Positions 31,059 to 43,800 of a stretch of DNA of 64,000 nucleotides are shown piece after piece. Numbering within the stretch: the stretch's first letter is position 1; the number at the start of each line of letters is the position of its first letter. A model generated the notes under the pieces. That model was not told the DNA's origin. It saw only the letters and a program-made list of their open reading frames with translations, and did not search any database. Both the position numbers and the translations under genes were made by a program. Source of the stretch: Eutreptiella sp. 'Long Island Sound 2002' (Eukaryota > Euglenozoa > Euglenophyceae > Eutreptiales > Eutreptiaceae); NCBI GenBank assembly GCA_964036045.1, contig OZ038382.1:108150578-108214577 (forward strand), in the 5' to 3' direction.

Positions 31059-31568
31059 GTTGAGGAAGAGTTAGGGAGCACAGAGTGAAGGTGGAGAAGG
31101 CCACCAATGTGCCGGCGACAACATCTCTATGTGTACATGACTCAAGAACTCTAGTCCCCTTTGAAGATTTGATTTGCTACGATCCTAGCATCAGGGAGTG
31201 AGGGGAGCAATGAAAACCTCGTGTCCGTCCTCCCGACCACACCCCTTTTCGCATTGCCGTCACAGGTTGCCTCGTTCTTTTGCCATGTATTGACACCCAT
31301 TAGTCTCCCCATTGTCCCCTAGTGCTCCTATGTGTTGTTGTGGGCGTTGGAGCCTTGTCTGAACACATATTCAATATGGAAGAAGGGGGGGGGGGGCTTG
31401 CGGACCTTGACCTTTGTTTTCGGGCTGTAGAACTCTATCAGCTCTGCCAGTGGGCCCAGCAATGTCTGCGGACCCATGTTCAAAGATGCCGAGCACACCG
31501 GTTGTGCATGTTGCATGCTTACGGTGAAGAATATTTGACCGAATCCTGGCCGACCTTGACTGAAAGCT

Positions 31569-31656
31569 CACTAAACCATTTCGCGGTTCACGGAGCGCTC
31601 AGTGAGCACACCAAAGGGTTCAGTGAGCGCTCCGGGAACTGCGAAATTGTTCAGTG
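31569..31656. repeat. 39-bp-arm imperfect hairpin
   Basis: Arms 31569-31607 and 31618-31656 pair at about 33 of 39 positions around a 10-nt loop. The core GGAGCGCTCA(G/C)TGA is itself nearly palindromic. Confidence 0.7.
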
Positions 31657-31802
31657 AGCCGCCAGTCATGGTTTAGCCAGGGTTCAAGAAGTGCCATCAC
31701 CGAAACCAAAGGACAACCAGCTCGAACCTGCAGTGTCTTTGGCCGGGGGGCACGCAGCCACCACCATGAAAATCGAAGGCCTACCCGGGGGAAGCCCATG
31801 CA

Positions 31803-32027
31803 GTGGAGCTCGAGGCGGATGCGAGCATTTTGCTAGTCTTGGAGGACGCACATGCCGGACAAGGAGATGTCATTCCGAACCACAACACCGAGGCACTCCG
31901 CATGCTTTGGCTCATGCGGAGCATGCAAATATCAAGGCGGGACATGGTGTACCTATTGCCCGACCTTGAGTCCACTATCTTGTTGCTAGACGCCACAAGT
32001 TGTTGGCTGCGAGACAACGCTTACTAG
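31803..32027 (+). CDS. Unrecognised open frame
   Basis: 75 codons, Leu/Asp-rich (ASILLVLEDAHAGQGDVIPN), ending TAG 32025. Upstream sequence in the same frame is also open back to about 31780. No domain recognised; possibly an exon or an element fragment. Confidence 0.25.
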   Translation: MELEADASILLVLEDAHAGQGDVIPNHNTEALRMLWLMRSMQISRRDMVYLLPDLESTILLLDATSCWLRDNAY

Positions 32028-32754
32028 TGCGGGGTGCCATTTTGATACCCATGGGTGACTCAGAGAGCCCATTTCAACCAACCCAACCCACTTTTTCATC
32101 CCATGACCCTTTGTTCCATACACCCCAACACACATGCGAAAACCACTCCATGGCAGAACTGCATGCTGCGCATCAACGAAACTTGTTTTTGCAGAAAACA
32201 CAATGTTTGCAACATCTGCAGCATGTGGAAAAAGTTGCGCACTTGAACAAGAACACTAAGCACTAAGGAAAATTGTATTTGGATGCGCAGCTTGCTGCAC
32301 CAGCATTTTGGTGTGCGGTTTTGTTGTAACAATTTCTCACCATGGGGAGAACACAACAGAAAAGCACCATATTGCAGCGGCCAACAACAACCTGGACAGA
32401 AGAATTTTTTGTTCGCTTGTGAATAACCGTTAGTGATTAACACCGTACACAGCCAAATAGATGGCCAATGAGCGCTAGAGACCTACGTTAAAACCAATAT
32501 GGTTAATTCTAAATTTTAACGCATGAAAGGGGGTAAAAATTAACCTGCCAAATATTAACACCTTAACCCAATTTGGGGTCATTTGCACCGCTTTGCTTGT
32601 GCACGTAATGTGCCCACTTCAAGTATTTGGGTGGTCAAAGGGTGCCCAACGGGATGCTATAGGGGTTACATAGTCCTATAGCCCCACACATCCCTCTCCG
32701 GTCCCCCCGCTCACCCCACTCCCAGCCTGCTTTTTCCCTTGTGTAGCTCTTGTT

Positions 32755-33504
32755 ATGCCTTTCTCTCAGGACACCCTTCTCGAGCTTAGTATAACGCTCA
32801 CGCGTTTCAGTGGGGCCAAGAGTTTGCGGGACCCTTTGGTCTCCCAACTCCTTGGTGAGTGGGTGGCCTCATCCCCTTTGGCCAAGGCCCGGTGGTACGA
32901 GGCCACCGAGGTTGCCCAACTCCCGCTCATCCGCAAAAAGCAAATAGACGCCGTGAAGCAATATGCCTCCGTCCTCTTCCCGGCGCCCGTATTGATCGGG
33001 TCGCTTATGGACTGCATTGTCCCCAAGGGTGGCTTCCGCCATGTGTCGGAGTTCATGACCCGCCGGGGGGCCGCTTACACCGCCGCGATGGGCCTCCCAT
33101 TCCCCCGCCCCATCCCTTCACGTGACCGCTTCACGGACACATGGAAGGAGTTGGTGAAGCCGCTTGCGCTAGATTGACCCGTGTCCGTGGCGGATCCCCC
33201 CACAATCGGCCGGTCATGGCCGTTGCAATTGTGGGCCCGCTACATCCAATCGCGTCCACCCCTTGTGGACACCATCAATTGGAACCAACTCGTCGGCACC
33301 AAAGTCCACGTCCCGTACCCCACCGGCGTGGAGGTGGGCACCGTCACCGGTGTCCACCGAAGGAAAGCGGGGGTTGTCTAGGTGGAATACCCAGGCAACC
33401 CCATGCTCTACGAGGTGGACCGCGGCTTCCTCCTCCCCTCCCCCGAGGCCGCCCAAGAACACCTTGAGTGTGTTCGCAAGGGCAAAGGGAAAGCCACCCC
33501 CTAG
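32755..33504 (+). pseudogene. MPFS-family protein, longest copy (iii)
   Basis: ATG 32755, preceded by the shared CACCCCACTCC, then TGTGTAGCTCTTGTT leader. One frame of 250 codons is interrupted only by TGA 33175 (LALD-stop-PVSV) and TAG 33379 (KAGVV-stop-VEYPG). The N-terminus matches copies i and ii. The middle (ASVLFPAPVLIGSLMDCIVP) and the C-terminal part (TKVHVPYPTGVEVGTVTGVH, then LLPSPEAAQEHL) are found only here. The PTG-VEVGTV-VEYPG pattern could be a small beta-barrel of the Tudor/Agenet kind, but that is a guess. Three dispersed copies in 27 kb, in both orientations, suggest a mobile origin. The family is not one I can name. Confidence 0.55.
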
Positions 33505-33665
33505 CTTTCAGGCCAGCCTGACCGAAGACTAAACCCCTGACTGACCCCAAGACTAGCGCCCCGACAAACCCCAAAACTAACCCCTCCAGTAACCCCAAAG
33601 CACAGAACATCCCCACTCCTAACCCCACCCCTGACCCAACCCAACAATTTTCGGACCCCAAAACA
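33505..33665 (+). repeat. ACCCCNAAC-type degenerate minisatellite
   Basis: Repeated ACCCCAAGAC, ACCCCAAAAC, AACCCCTCC and similar units directly after the MPFS stop. Confidence 0.5.
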
Positions 33666-35430
33666 GGGTCCCAAGAGGTGTAACCAACAGGTGACACCAC
33701 CTGTGGTACAGGTGGAGTACTGGCAATGGAGCCAGTAATGAGTACTGGAAGTGATGAAAAGGTATTTCTTGTCTTGTTTCGTGCTTGTAGGGATTTTCAT
33801 GGAGGGTTAATTTTTGCAGAAAAGGGTTAATTTTTGTGAGGTTAATATTAACGTCGGCGACGCATTAATTCTTAATATTTCAAATATTGAATGAAAAATT
33901 AAAATCAAAAACTAAATTCGAGGACCGTTTTAATATATTTTCCGTGGAAGCAGGTGAGACCCCCCCCCCCCCCCAAACCCCCGGCCGAAAATGACACCCG
34001 ATCCTGTAAGGCACCCCATGGGGGTAGAGTTTTTCCCGTCTAAACCCCTCAACCGCCCCCCCCCCCCCAAAAAAAGGGTCAACTTTGGGTGAACGCATTA
34101 ATTTTCGACCAAATATTAAAACTATTGGTTTTAACATAGGTCTCTAGGGAGGTCCTACCACTACGTAAGAGGCTTAGATAGGCTCAGATTAACCAAAACC
34201 CTAAATTTTCATTATTGTATATTTGTTGTAGAGCCCCCGGGAGGGTGGGGGGGTCATTTTTTGCTCCTGTGACCAAATGGTCTGCTATGAGAGGGGATGA
34301 CTGGTAGCACAGTAGTGGTCTAAGTGGGCGATGTAGGTTCCTCCCAATTTGTCCATCTCTGCCCCTTTCCATCAGACAGAGAACACATGTTTCAATTATT
34401 GTATGGGGTTCCAACCACCACCAGGCAAACAACTTTGTTTTCGGTGCTTGTGCGGTAAACATTTTTGTACGTAGACGTGGCATTGAGGGTTAATCACCAC
34501 ACGAAACATTACGAACGATGGGAGCATTGACTGACTGTTTGGGACGCATTTGCATCAATATTCCCCCCTTTGCAGTTGTCCAACAGGGGGGGGCGGGTTG
34601 GCACGGGGGGGGGGGCTTCTCGCTTGTCCAGAAAATGCTACTTATAGGTATCTCCTCTTTTGCGGATCTGTTTTGCGCATTTCCCTGGAGGTGCCAATGA
34701 ACCGTCGCAGCATTTCTGAACAAGGCCCGGATCCTGCACTATTAGTTTAGAATGCCGCTGGAAACTGTGTTTCTCAGATACAACTCCATGTGTAAAAAAA
34801 TGTGAAATTTGACCGAGATTCATCAATGTTTATGGCCCTGGCGCCGTAAATTTTTCATTGGTCATACATATCTGTCCCAGGGGCTGAAAGTCCTGTCGTG
34901 CGCACGTTTCTCAATAGAGTGCATTTTTTACGGCGCCATGGTCGCGTGGTGCGGCCCCAAGAGCAGTTCCCCTACTGGGTGCAAAGGTCCTATCAGCTTC
35001 ATGCTCGGTGCCACTATGCACCAGTCCACACATGCTCCCACAAACACAATGCCTCTGTGAATCATGGCCGCCATTGCAGAGAATCCTCTCACAAAGCATA
35101 CATGCAGACGGAGCTGATGCAGGGTGTCCAATACCGATTGCTATGACATGCCATATCTGGTTGGCAAGACTCAGGAGTAGTGCAAGTTGCGAACACATCT
35201 TGTCACATTCATGTACCGAATCCTGTCTCTTCAAAGGTTCCATGCACTGTTTGAGAACCGGCCACACCAACACAGAGCTGTGGGACCATCGTTTTTGTGG
35301 ATGAACTCAACGAGCCAGGACCCTATTCTGTATTTCTGCAGTGCTGGATGTTATGATAGCTCTGCGGTCCTCTCGGCTGATGTACTGCCAAGCACTCATT
35401 TGCTGACGCCCCCTCCACCCCGCTGTGTTG
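33666..35430. other. Intergenic, AT-rich with C/G homopolymers
   Basis: C runs at 33961 and 34053, G runs at 34583-34614. No coding region supported. The stretch at about 34310-34360 has a weak tRNA-like look but no acceptable box A. A pyrimidine-rich CCCCTCCACCCCGCTGTGTTGCAG-like stretch just before Pin1 looks like a splice acceptor. Confidence 0.5.
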
Positions 35431-35441
35431 CAGTTTGTGCC

Positions 35442-35993
35442 ATGTCGTTATATGATGACCTTCCCCCAGCCACAGCAAAATCCGATCTGCCTGTGGGCTG
35501 GAAGAAGCAACAGTCCTCATCCCGACCTGGAAAGTTCTACTACATCAACATCTACACGCAGGAGTCCCAGTGGGACAAGCCCACCGAGCCGGCGCCGAAA
35601 AAGCGTGCCAAAGAGGACGAAGCGGAGCCCTCTTTTTCCAAAAAAGCGCGTGCTTCCCCGAAGGAAGTGCGCGTCCGGCACTTGCTTGTGAAACACAGTG
35701 GCTCCCGAAAGCTCCAGACGTGGCGTGGAACGGTTGCCACCCGATCCAAAGAGGAGGCCAAGCTCATGCTCAGGGACTACATCAAACAAATCGAAGGCGG
35801 GAAATTGTTTGCGGACCTGGCAGAGAAATACAGCGATTGCAGCAGCGCCAAACGAGGTGGCGATCTGGGACTGTTTGGGAGGGGCAAAATGCAGAAGCCT
35901 TTCGAGGAGGCATCCTTTGCTCTGAAAGTGGATGAGATGTCCGGGATTGTGGACACGGACTCTGGTGTCCATGTGATCCTGCGGATTGGGTAG
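35442..35993 (+). CDS. PIN1: Pin1-type peptidyl-prolyl cis/trans isomerase (WW + parvulin)
   Basis: 183 residues from ATG 35442 to TAG 35991, no breaks. WW domain at residues 16-47 (LPVGWKK, GKFYYIN, SQWDKP; Trp20 and Trp44). A Lys/Arg-rich linker 52-74 (PKKRAKED, SKKAR) could serve as a nuclear localisation signal and is longer than in animal Pin1. Parvulin domain 75-183: RHLLVKHSGSRK (His80, Lys84, Arg89, Lys90; the phosphate-binding basic cluster, with Lys in place of the second Arg of the human protein), SDCSSAKRGGDLG (catalytic Cys133), KMQKPFEEASFAL, and TDSGVHVILR (Ser174, His177). It should isomerise phospho-Ser/Thr-Pro bonds in the nucleus. A TTGCAG acceptor-like site lies 9 bases upstream of the ATG, so a 5' UTR intron or leader addition is possible. 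This is the one clear conserved host gene in the window. Confidence 0.95.
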   Translation: MSLYDDLPPATAKSDLPVGWKKQQSSSRPGKFYYINIYTQESQWDKPTEPAPKKRAKEDEAEPSFSKKARASPKEVRVRHLLVKHSGSRKLQTWRGTVATRSKEEAKLMLRDYIKQIEGGKLFADLAEKYSDCSSAKRGGDLGLFGRGKMQKPFEEASFALKVDEMSGIVDTDSGVHVILRIG

Positions 35994-35999
35994 CAATAG

Positions 36000-38200
36000 G
36001 CCCCTGACGCACAATCTGAAGGATGCATCATATTCCTAAGCGAAGCAAGGAGTGGGGAGTATTTACATGTCGATATAGACTTTTTTCGAGGGAATCGGCC
36101 GGCCAAGAGTGTAGATGACTAGAGAATTGTAGTCTGAGGGAGGGGGAGGCAGGGTATTGGAGCCTTCCGACGCCCGAGGGGAGCCACGGGGATCTGTAAT
36201 ATGGGCTTTCTCCTCCGGGGCCCGCAGTTTTGGCAATTTTTCGAAAACAAATTTGAAAATTTTTGTTTTCGTCAAAGGGGGGTCAGCGATCATTGATCAG
36301 ATTGCCGCAATAAAGTGCCTTTCACAAATACCGTTTCAGATATGTTGTTTTTGCGACCTATTGAGAACGGGCAGGGGAGCCCCCCCCCCCCCCACACCCG
36401 AACAGCAATGTGCTACTCGCTGTATGTTGTGCTAGTTTCTATCACCACAAGACTGCATCACTGTCTTGCAGAAGAAGGATGGCATTCAGGGCACATACAA
36501 TGCTCATTGTAGCGGTGGATGGTCAATCTCATATGCCTGGTCTATGAATCCCAGTTTCTTCAGTGTGTGTTGCATCCAAGGGAGCATATAAGGGGCTAAT
36601 CTCTAGGTTTCAATTTGCAAACACCTCGCCACCACCTGTGCCCGCCCCCCCCCCCCCCCCTCCTCTTGGCCTCCCACTAGGCCTGTAGGCCCAAGGACCG
36701 GACACCAGCAAGGGACAGCATGGCCGAGTGGGCCAGCGACAGCAAGTGCCGTCCACTTGATGACCCCTGCCCTGCATGCACTCCCCTCACCCTGTAGAGG
36801 AACAGCGTGCATTGCCGATCGGCTATACTCCAGGGCGCACGCCTAGTTGAGTGTTTGCACAGCCAACAGCTCAACAGGCGACAGCTGACCGGTACAGTGG
36901 AGCAGGGAGTAGGGACACTGGCCAAACCCCAGCCATTGACCTTTCGGACAGCGAACTCAGAGAACTCATTCTGGTACACTGAACTCAGAGCAATGAAGAC
37001 TGTCGTGGCAGGCGCGGTTGGAGCTAATTGCAGAGGAGCAAACCTGACCGATTGTCGCCCTTTGGGCCACCTTCACTGGGCCACCATCAATGGCCATGAG
37101 CAGAGCAGGGCTGTAGGGCTGCACAGCCAGCCGACTGCGGCCTGCAACCTGTGTATCATTGGTGTAGCGTATTGTTTGAAGAAGGGCACATGTCTTTTAA
37201 TGTCCGGGGCTCTATAGCACCAAGGCCAGCTGGGAGTTAGAGGAGTAGGTTATGCAGCCCCCCAGGGCCACCCAGGTACGGACAGAACCTGCTGGCTGTG
37301 TTAGGCTACATAATCTCCCCTTCCACCTGGATGTGCCACATGTGTGTAGCTACTGTGGACAAGGAATGCCATTCACGCAGTGCGCATGTAGTGTGCACAC
37401 ACTGCAACGTTTTGCGTGTTGGCAACGCCTCGACCCTACTTTTACCCCTTTCCCACAGTCTACTGGGGGTTTTAGGGTGTAGAAAAAACAATTCGTTTAA
37501 TTCTATTGATGACATGCATTTCATTGGAATGTGTGAGAATTTGGTCAAGGCTGAGCGGTTTGACCCACGCAATGTACATGCAGCTGCTTTGCAATGATGT
37601 TACTCCTGTTTTATTCACCGCTTTTGGTCTTTTGTCGGTGGAGGTTAAGCTATGATCATGGGAAGTCACCCGATGACGCATACATTCGTTTCTCTCCTGT
37701 GCATGGCATCGTGCAAGGGTGGAGCACCTATTTGCCCTCTTGTGGCAGTGGAGGATTGTCTGCAATGCGTGGATGGATTATGCCGTAGAGTTGCATGGTC
37801 CTGTGCATATTTTGCTACACCTAAGTCAGTTTTGTATCTAGAGGCAAACTAGGTATCGGCCCTATGTACCTCACTCCATGTGGGCGCAGGAGGAAGCTTT
37901 GCGGAGGAAGAAGCTGCTTTTGGTTGTTGTGACCATGAACACGGCAAACCATGCATTGAGTGGATAGCTGCCATTTACTATTATGGTGCCAATGCTGCCT
38001 GTCCCAAGGTTTCCACAGTGGATACCTCCTAAGCATCAGATGGCCCATGGAGCGCTTGCAACAATAGTGCAAGATGCCCCGGCCTTGCGTTAAGTTGCGC
38101 AGCAAGGACGGTGAGCAATGCATTGCATACACAACTGCCATCGTGCTCCGTTGGTGGAAAATAAAACAAACCCAAAAGGTGTAGCAAAACAACCGTTCGG
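36000..38200. other. Intergenic, no gene recognised
   Basis: Includes C runs at 36380 and 36646, and an open + frame 36807-37217 with no recognisable domain. Composition is mixed and no repeat stands out. Confidence 0.4.
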
Positions 38201-38229
38201 GGGGTTTGGATACTATACCGGGAAAATAG

Positions 38230-38480
38230 TTTTTTAGATGCAAAATTTTTTTTTGGTGCGCTGAAAAATAATATAACCTCTAAAAAAAATACAAAACATC
38301 TAAAATTTCATACAAATCATCTAAAAAAATTGGAAGTGAATAAAATTTTAGATGCCTCTGTAAAAAATAATTCGCTGCAAATCTAAGAAAAAATAAAACA
38401 ACTTTTCAGGAACAGACTTTGGGATCTAAAGAAAAAATGCAACTTCTATAAGAAATACTCCGCATCCAAAAAATAAAATA
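38230..38480 (+). repeat. AT-rich repeat, copy 1
   Basis: CATCTAAAA-rich sequence ending ATACTCCGCATCCAAAAAAT at about 38456. The same string and the preceding AACCTCTAAAAAA recur at 40365-40405. Confidence 0.6.
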
Positions 38481-40290
38481 CGGATAACGCCCTGCCCTGC
38501 CCCTGTAGGCAACATGCAATAGAAAACACCGATTCACAGTGTTCGTTGCATCTAAGGACAACATGACACCAAGCATGACACCACTGCCAACAAGATTGCC
38601 TAATGCCAGATGCACTTTCTGAACGTGCTGTTGCATTACATTTTAGATTACGTGACGAGGATGGATAATGCAACCCAATTGATGGCGCATGAACCTGTCA
38701 GTTTGCAACTGATGCACAAGACGCCTTCGTTGTGGACAAGGGCGGGCGGGAGTGCCATGGATTTTTGGACATGACCCAAACAAATGCAGAAGTAGCATCC
38801 CTCCCTGTGTGCACCCTGGTTGGCCTATGTTGACCCACCATCTGAAGGAAAGAGCAACCCTTAAGCCTGAAATTATGGGCAAAATTGTGCACCGACTAAG
38901 TAGTGCTTGAAAACCACTTCTTAGAGGCAAAACCACTCGTCTTTGTGCACCGAATAATGCCTCTGAACAAAGTGTGAGCAAGGAATCTGGAACTTCGCAC
39001 TAACTGGGCAGACTGCGAAAGCCGCGGAAAATGCACGAACTGTTGTGTTGGGATGCAGGGTTGTAAAGAGTTGATAACTATGTCCGTCAGACACTGTAGC
39101 AGAGCCACGTGAGTGGCACAAGGTACTACATAAAAAATGAGCAGAAAGAGCCTGGCCGGATCACTGTGCGTCTCGGTATTCTGCTGAGCAGCGGAGCGTA
39201 AGGACATTTTTCGGGCAGTGTCTTCTTGGTCAAATTCCAAATGCAAAGGGGCCTCTGATGGGCCATCCGAATTTCGAATGCCATGAAAAGCAGTAAGAAA
39301 CATATGTGTAATACAATGGAAACTAGGTTCATTTTCTGTCTCCCACTTCATCGTGCACTCACAGCCCTCGGCTGCCAGCACCTTACCCGAACCCTTATAA
39401 TTGTGCCCGTGGGCTCTACCCAAGGTGGCTCAGTACCGGAGTTCACAAAATTGAGTCATTATGCATTATCCGGTCAAATGAACTCTTTGCATAGGTCCCC
39501 AGCGAAGGAAGACCCCTGATATATGAGCAGATGAGTGTGTGCACTTCCGCCCCAACCCCAACTCCAGGGACCACGCAACAAAGCGTGGATTGCGAGTCCC
39601 TAACCCTAACTCAAGGGGCGCAACAATACTCACCGATTTGGGGTTGTGAAACAAACAAACAAGTGGATCACCCACATGTCATATTGTGTACGGCAATTCC
39701 ACTCCCGTGTAGCCACACGGCCACCAAACGCTGCTGGTTACGCGGTTCGATGCTTCGCCCACACTAATTCATGAGTGGGGCACCGCTACCGTAGCAAGGC
39801 TAGCAGCTCCGATTGCAAAGTAGAGAGATTGGACACCATGTTGGATGTAGGTGGCAGCCCTTTGGCCCTTTGTCCGCAAGCTGACGATTGTATTTAACAT
39901 ATGTCGGCAACAAACGTCATTTGTATAGCCACTCGTCTTGCTAATCCGGCACTGCAGAGTTGGTCTAGAGAGGTGGGTGGCGGGGGGGTTGGTGTCAAGC
40001 CTCACAGGCCCATGTTTCCTGTAGGTGGGGAACGATCAACACACAAAAAGACCGGATGTTGTGGAAATGTGCAAAAACGTAGAAACGGGTGAAACAAGGG
40101 TGTAAATCCAAGCTGAGCAGGAGGTGTCAAAATCAAACTTGCTTCATCACCCGTGCCGTCATGGGTCTCCGCACACACCACGTTCCTCCCGAGGTGCGTA
40201 AAGAATCGCCGGGAGCAGTTTTTTGATTAATTTAAAGTTGGCGGCTTTTGCGCCAAAAAAACCACCGCGCGCCGAGGAAAAATGTCTCAG
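38481..40290. other. Intergenic, no gene recognised
   Basis: The longest - strand frame here (38896-39423) has no recognisable domain. No RNA gene or strong repeat seen. Confidence 0.4.
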
Positions 40291-40319
40291 CTTTTTTTTA
40301 GCGCCGAACATTTCATGTA

Positions 40320-40410
40320 GAAGGTTTTTCTAGTGCATATTGTTTTTTTAGCCAAAAAAAATTTAACCTCTAAAAAAGATACTCCGCATCCAAAAAAATA
40401 AAACACCTAC
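40320..40410 (+). repeat. AT-rich repeat, copy 2
   Basis: AACCTCTAAAAAAGATACTC and CATCCAAAAAAATAAAAC match the copy near 38275 and 38456. Confidence 0.6.
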
Positions 40411-41599
40411 TATACCCGTGTGACATATCCCCCCCCTTCACATCATCCCCCTTCTCGGTTGAACCCTCCACTTTGGAGTCCGTAATTTTGTCCATAAATA
40501 GTAAACCTCCCTTGTCCGGGGAGAAAGAACGGCTGCCTGAATCATTTCAAAACAATGAAATCCTGGCTCAAAGCCAAACTTCCTTATGGAGCTCCCATTC
40601 ACCCTTCTGCCTCTGCAGCTCAAAAGCCGAGACTCACTACTTGGACAAAGCGATGCATGAGTACCCCCATGGAAAATGTGCCCACTCTGAGAACCACGTC
40701 TCAAACCACATATCAGAACCAGATGGGGTGGGTTGGTCCTGGGGGGGGGGGGGGTAAAGCTGTTGGAGGTGCTGAAGAATTTTCATAGCCTAAAAGGACC
40801 CGCGCCAAAGAGCGTAGACAAATTTTGATTCGCTACGGACCCCGAGAGACATTTGGCCCGATCACTTTAGGAGGGGGGGGGACTGAAGGGAGGGAACTGT
40901 TAGGGCTAGTGTTGCACTCCCCCCTGCGCACTTAGGAGATGCGAAGCTTTGGAGCAAAACCGTGCCCCCAACCATGCCAAGATGCAGTTGGGCACAACGG
41001 GTGACCCTGATTCCACGACAACTCAATCTTCTATAGCAGCACCCCTCAATCCAAGGCATCCTCAATACGCAAACCGCAAAACACCATATTTGCTACTTTT
41101 CGAATTTCATATTTTGCAAAGATGTTGTACAGCACAGCATATGGTCAATTGGCAATCACGAGCCCCTCAGGTCCGCAAACAGCCACTACGGGGTTACACA
41201 TGCCCATCGTGGCCCCTTATGGACAGTGTGGGGTATCACAAAAATTCTGAACGAAAACCGAAACTGGTGAAAAGTGTGTTCTAAAATCGTGGAACATTCG
41301 CCGAACGCGAAGAGAAAATGTTTTGAATGTGGTGAAAAAACCTTCCAAAGTGGAAAGAAACACTCTTTGCTGTGGTCAAAAAAATCTCCAAACGGGAAGA
41401 AAAAAAACATTCAAAGAGTCTCTCCTACGTGGGGTGAAAAAAGCACGTGTTCTGCGGACAAAAAACCAGCCATGTTTAGGTTTGAAACTGCTTTGTACCA
41501 CGTGGACCATTGCCTTTGCCAACATTTGGCGCATGATGCGTTTATGTCATCAAACATGGCAGTTGGCTGCAAGTAGAAGTTGTACTCCTCTCGCTACCG

Positions 41600-43800
41600 G
41601 CGTCCTCTGTGGTCGCCCATGCGTGCCGGTTCATTTTGTGTTCCCTGTGTATATTTTGGCGACACGGTGCAAGCAATCCTCCGCCGTTCGCCGAGTTGTA
41701 CCCCCTCAGATCCGCCTCTTGCTTCCCTCAACCTGTACTCCTGACCTTTCTGGTTCCGCCGGTGTCCCTGGCCTCTCAGTGCCGTCCCGTGAGGTGTCTA
41801 CATGTATGACGCCTCCGCCTCTCTACTTTTAGGTCTTCTTGTTGCTTCCTCTCCTCTGTGCTTCGTCCGTTGGTGGTGGGCCTATGTCTCCGATGTTCCG
41901 CCCTTGTTCCAGCCCCTTCCATCTCCTCCCCCCGGGTCCTACACTGCCCATCTCGCTGCTTGTGCCTTTCGTCTGTGCCCCCTGAAGTGTTGGAGTGTGC
42001 CTTCCGTTCTGTGCCGTCTATGTCCTTTGTAGCCAAAAACATCCCCGGCCGGGGGTGTTGTTGGACCTAGACGGCCCATCTTGGACCTCTTGCAAGTATA
42101 CAGTCGCCGCTACCCTTGAACCAACCCTGTTTTCAAGTGTGCCCCGCTGTTGCCGCTAGTGGGGATGGAACCCATGATTGCAGCTCACACAGCGGGGCGT
42201 CTATCCGCTGGGGTACTCCTCAGGTGGTCCGACATGCTGCCGGTCCGGCCTTGCTGTTTGCTTTTCACCAAGTTGTCTCCTCTTCGTCCCTTCTTCTGGT
42301 GCTCTCCTCTCTCTGTCCCTGATGCTCGAGCCCATATGACCCCTTCACTTGTGGTCCTTCCTTCTGCCGGCGCCTTGCAGTATCCCTATTCTGCCCGTTG
42401 TTGTTCTCCGTTGTCTCCTTCTCCTCTGCCCCAAGTGTATCTTCTTTCGGCCTCCCCTCTTCTTGATGCCGTTGGATGCATGTTTCTGTCCGATCATCCT
42501 CCGCGCTTTGCTCCATTTCTTAGGATGATCTAGCCCGGAGGGTGGTGGCCCCTCCTTCATGCTCAGCCAAGGACGATCTTGTTCGTTGCCCCTGGTTCCT
42601 CGGGTCCAGAATTGCTTTTTCTACCGTCTCCCCCTCCCCCTTTTTTTACTTCCACGTGCTTCTTGATGGCTTTTCTCGCCTTCTTGTCTATCACATTTCT
42701 TCCTCCAGGCGCCCCATCTCTGTGTCTGCATCATCCTCATTCCTTGTGCCCGATGTTCCACTGTCCCCTGACCGGGGCGTCCCCCCCTTCTCGTGCTGCT
42801 CTCTGCTCCTGCCCTACTCACGGCGCCCTCCTGTCTGTTCCTCTTTCTCCTTGCCACCTGTCGGTGCCCCCTTGCTCCCCATGATCGTTGCTTGGGGGTG
42901 GAGGCCTCTCCTTCCTGTTCCTTCGAATGCTACAAAGCACTTCTTCACAGTGCTTCACTACACTTCTGCTGGCCGCCCTTCCGTTCCCCTTTTCCCAGAT
43001 GTTCCATTCCTCCATGTTTTGGCCCCTCCTCCGTGCTCCATCCCGGATGATCCAGTCAGAGCCCTTGGATGATCTGGTCCTGCTGCATCTTCTGCCAAGC
43101 CCTCCAACTCTTCTCTGGGCCCCTCCTGCCCCGTCCTTGGTCCCATTTCTCCGGATGTTACTTTCTAGGGAGGCGGTGGCCTCTTCTCATCTTTCAGCCC
43201 CTGATGTATTCTCTCCAGGGCATCTCTCCGCTGTTGATCTAGTCCCCGTGCATCCTCTCCTTGCTCCCCCGTCTCCATGTCATCACCCGGTGTCTTCTTG
43301 CCTTCTCCTTTTCTTCTTTGGCTCGGTTTACCGGTTGTTCGAGTCTTGCGTGTGGTGGATCCGCCTTCGTGCTCCGCGTTGGACGATCCAGCCCGTCGCG
43401 TCTCTTCATTCCGTGGTCATTTCCGTCCTGCCTGGTGCTGCCTTGTCTCATCTCATCCTTCTCATTGTCGCCCTTCAGGGTCGGCGTCTGGCCTTTCTGC
43501 CCCCATCTTTGGCCGCATTTCCGTGGCTGACCCAGGGGGGTGTTAGCTGATCCTTCATGCCTTGCCCCGGATAATCCAGTCCTTGGCGTAACTCCCCAGA
43601 CTAGGTGTACCTTCTTTCGGCTCCTCCTCCTCTCTGACGCCGTTCCGCATCCTTTGTCGGTCGCTCACCTTCCTCCCTTTGGCCCCATGTCCCCGGAGGT
43701 TCCAGGCGTGGGGCTGGTGTCCTCCCCTTCGTGTTTGTTCCAGATGAGCCTGTCCGGGGCCCTTGCAGAATTTGCCTCTCCTGTCCTCTCCTAGTTGCTT
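41600..43800 (+). repeat. C/T-rich region with GGATGATCCAGTCC hairpin repeats, block 1
   Basis: The motif recurs imperfectly at about 42523, 43046, 43065, 43150, 43232, 43383, 43565, 43688 and 43743, among TTCTTTTGGC and CTTGATGCCGTT-like filler. Long open frames here come from lack of A/T-rich stops rather than from coding sequence. Confidence 0.6.

Noticed and set aside
34300-34370. Possible third SINE head
   Set aside because: Only a weak GGTTCCTCCC box B and no acceptable box A.
42888-43550. Long + strand open frame
   Set aside because: Pro/Leu/Ser-rich translation of the C/T-rich repeat region; no domain and similar openness in all + frames.
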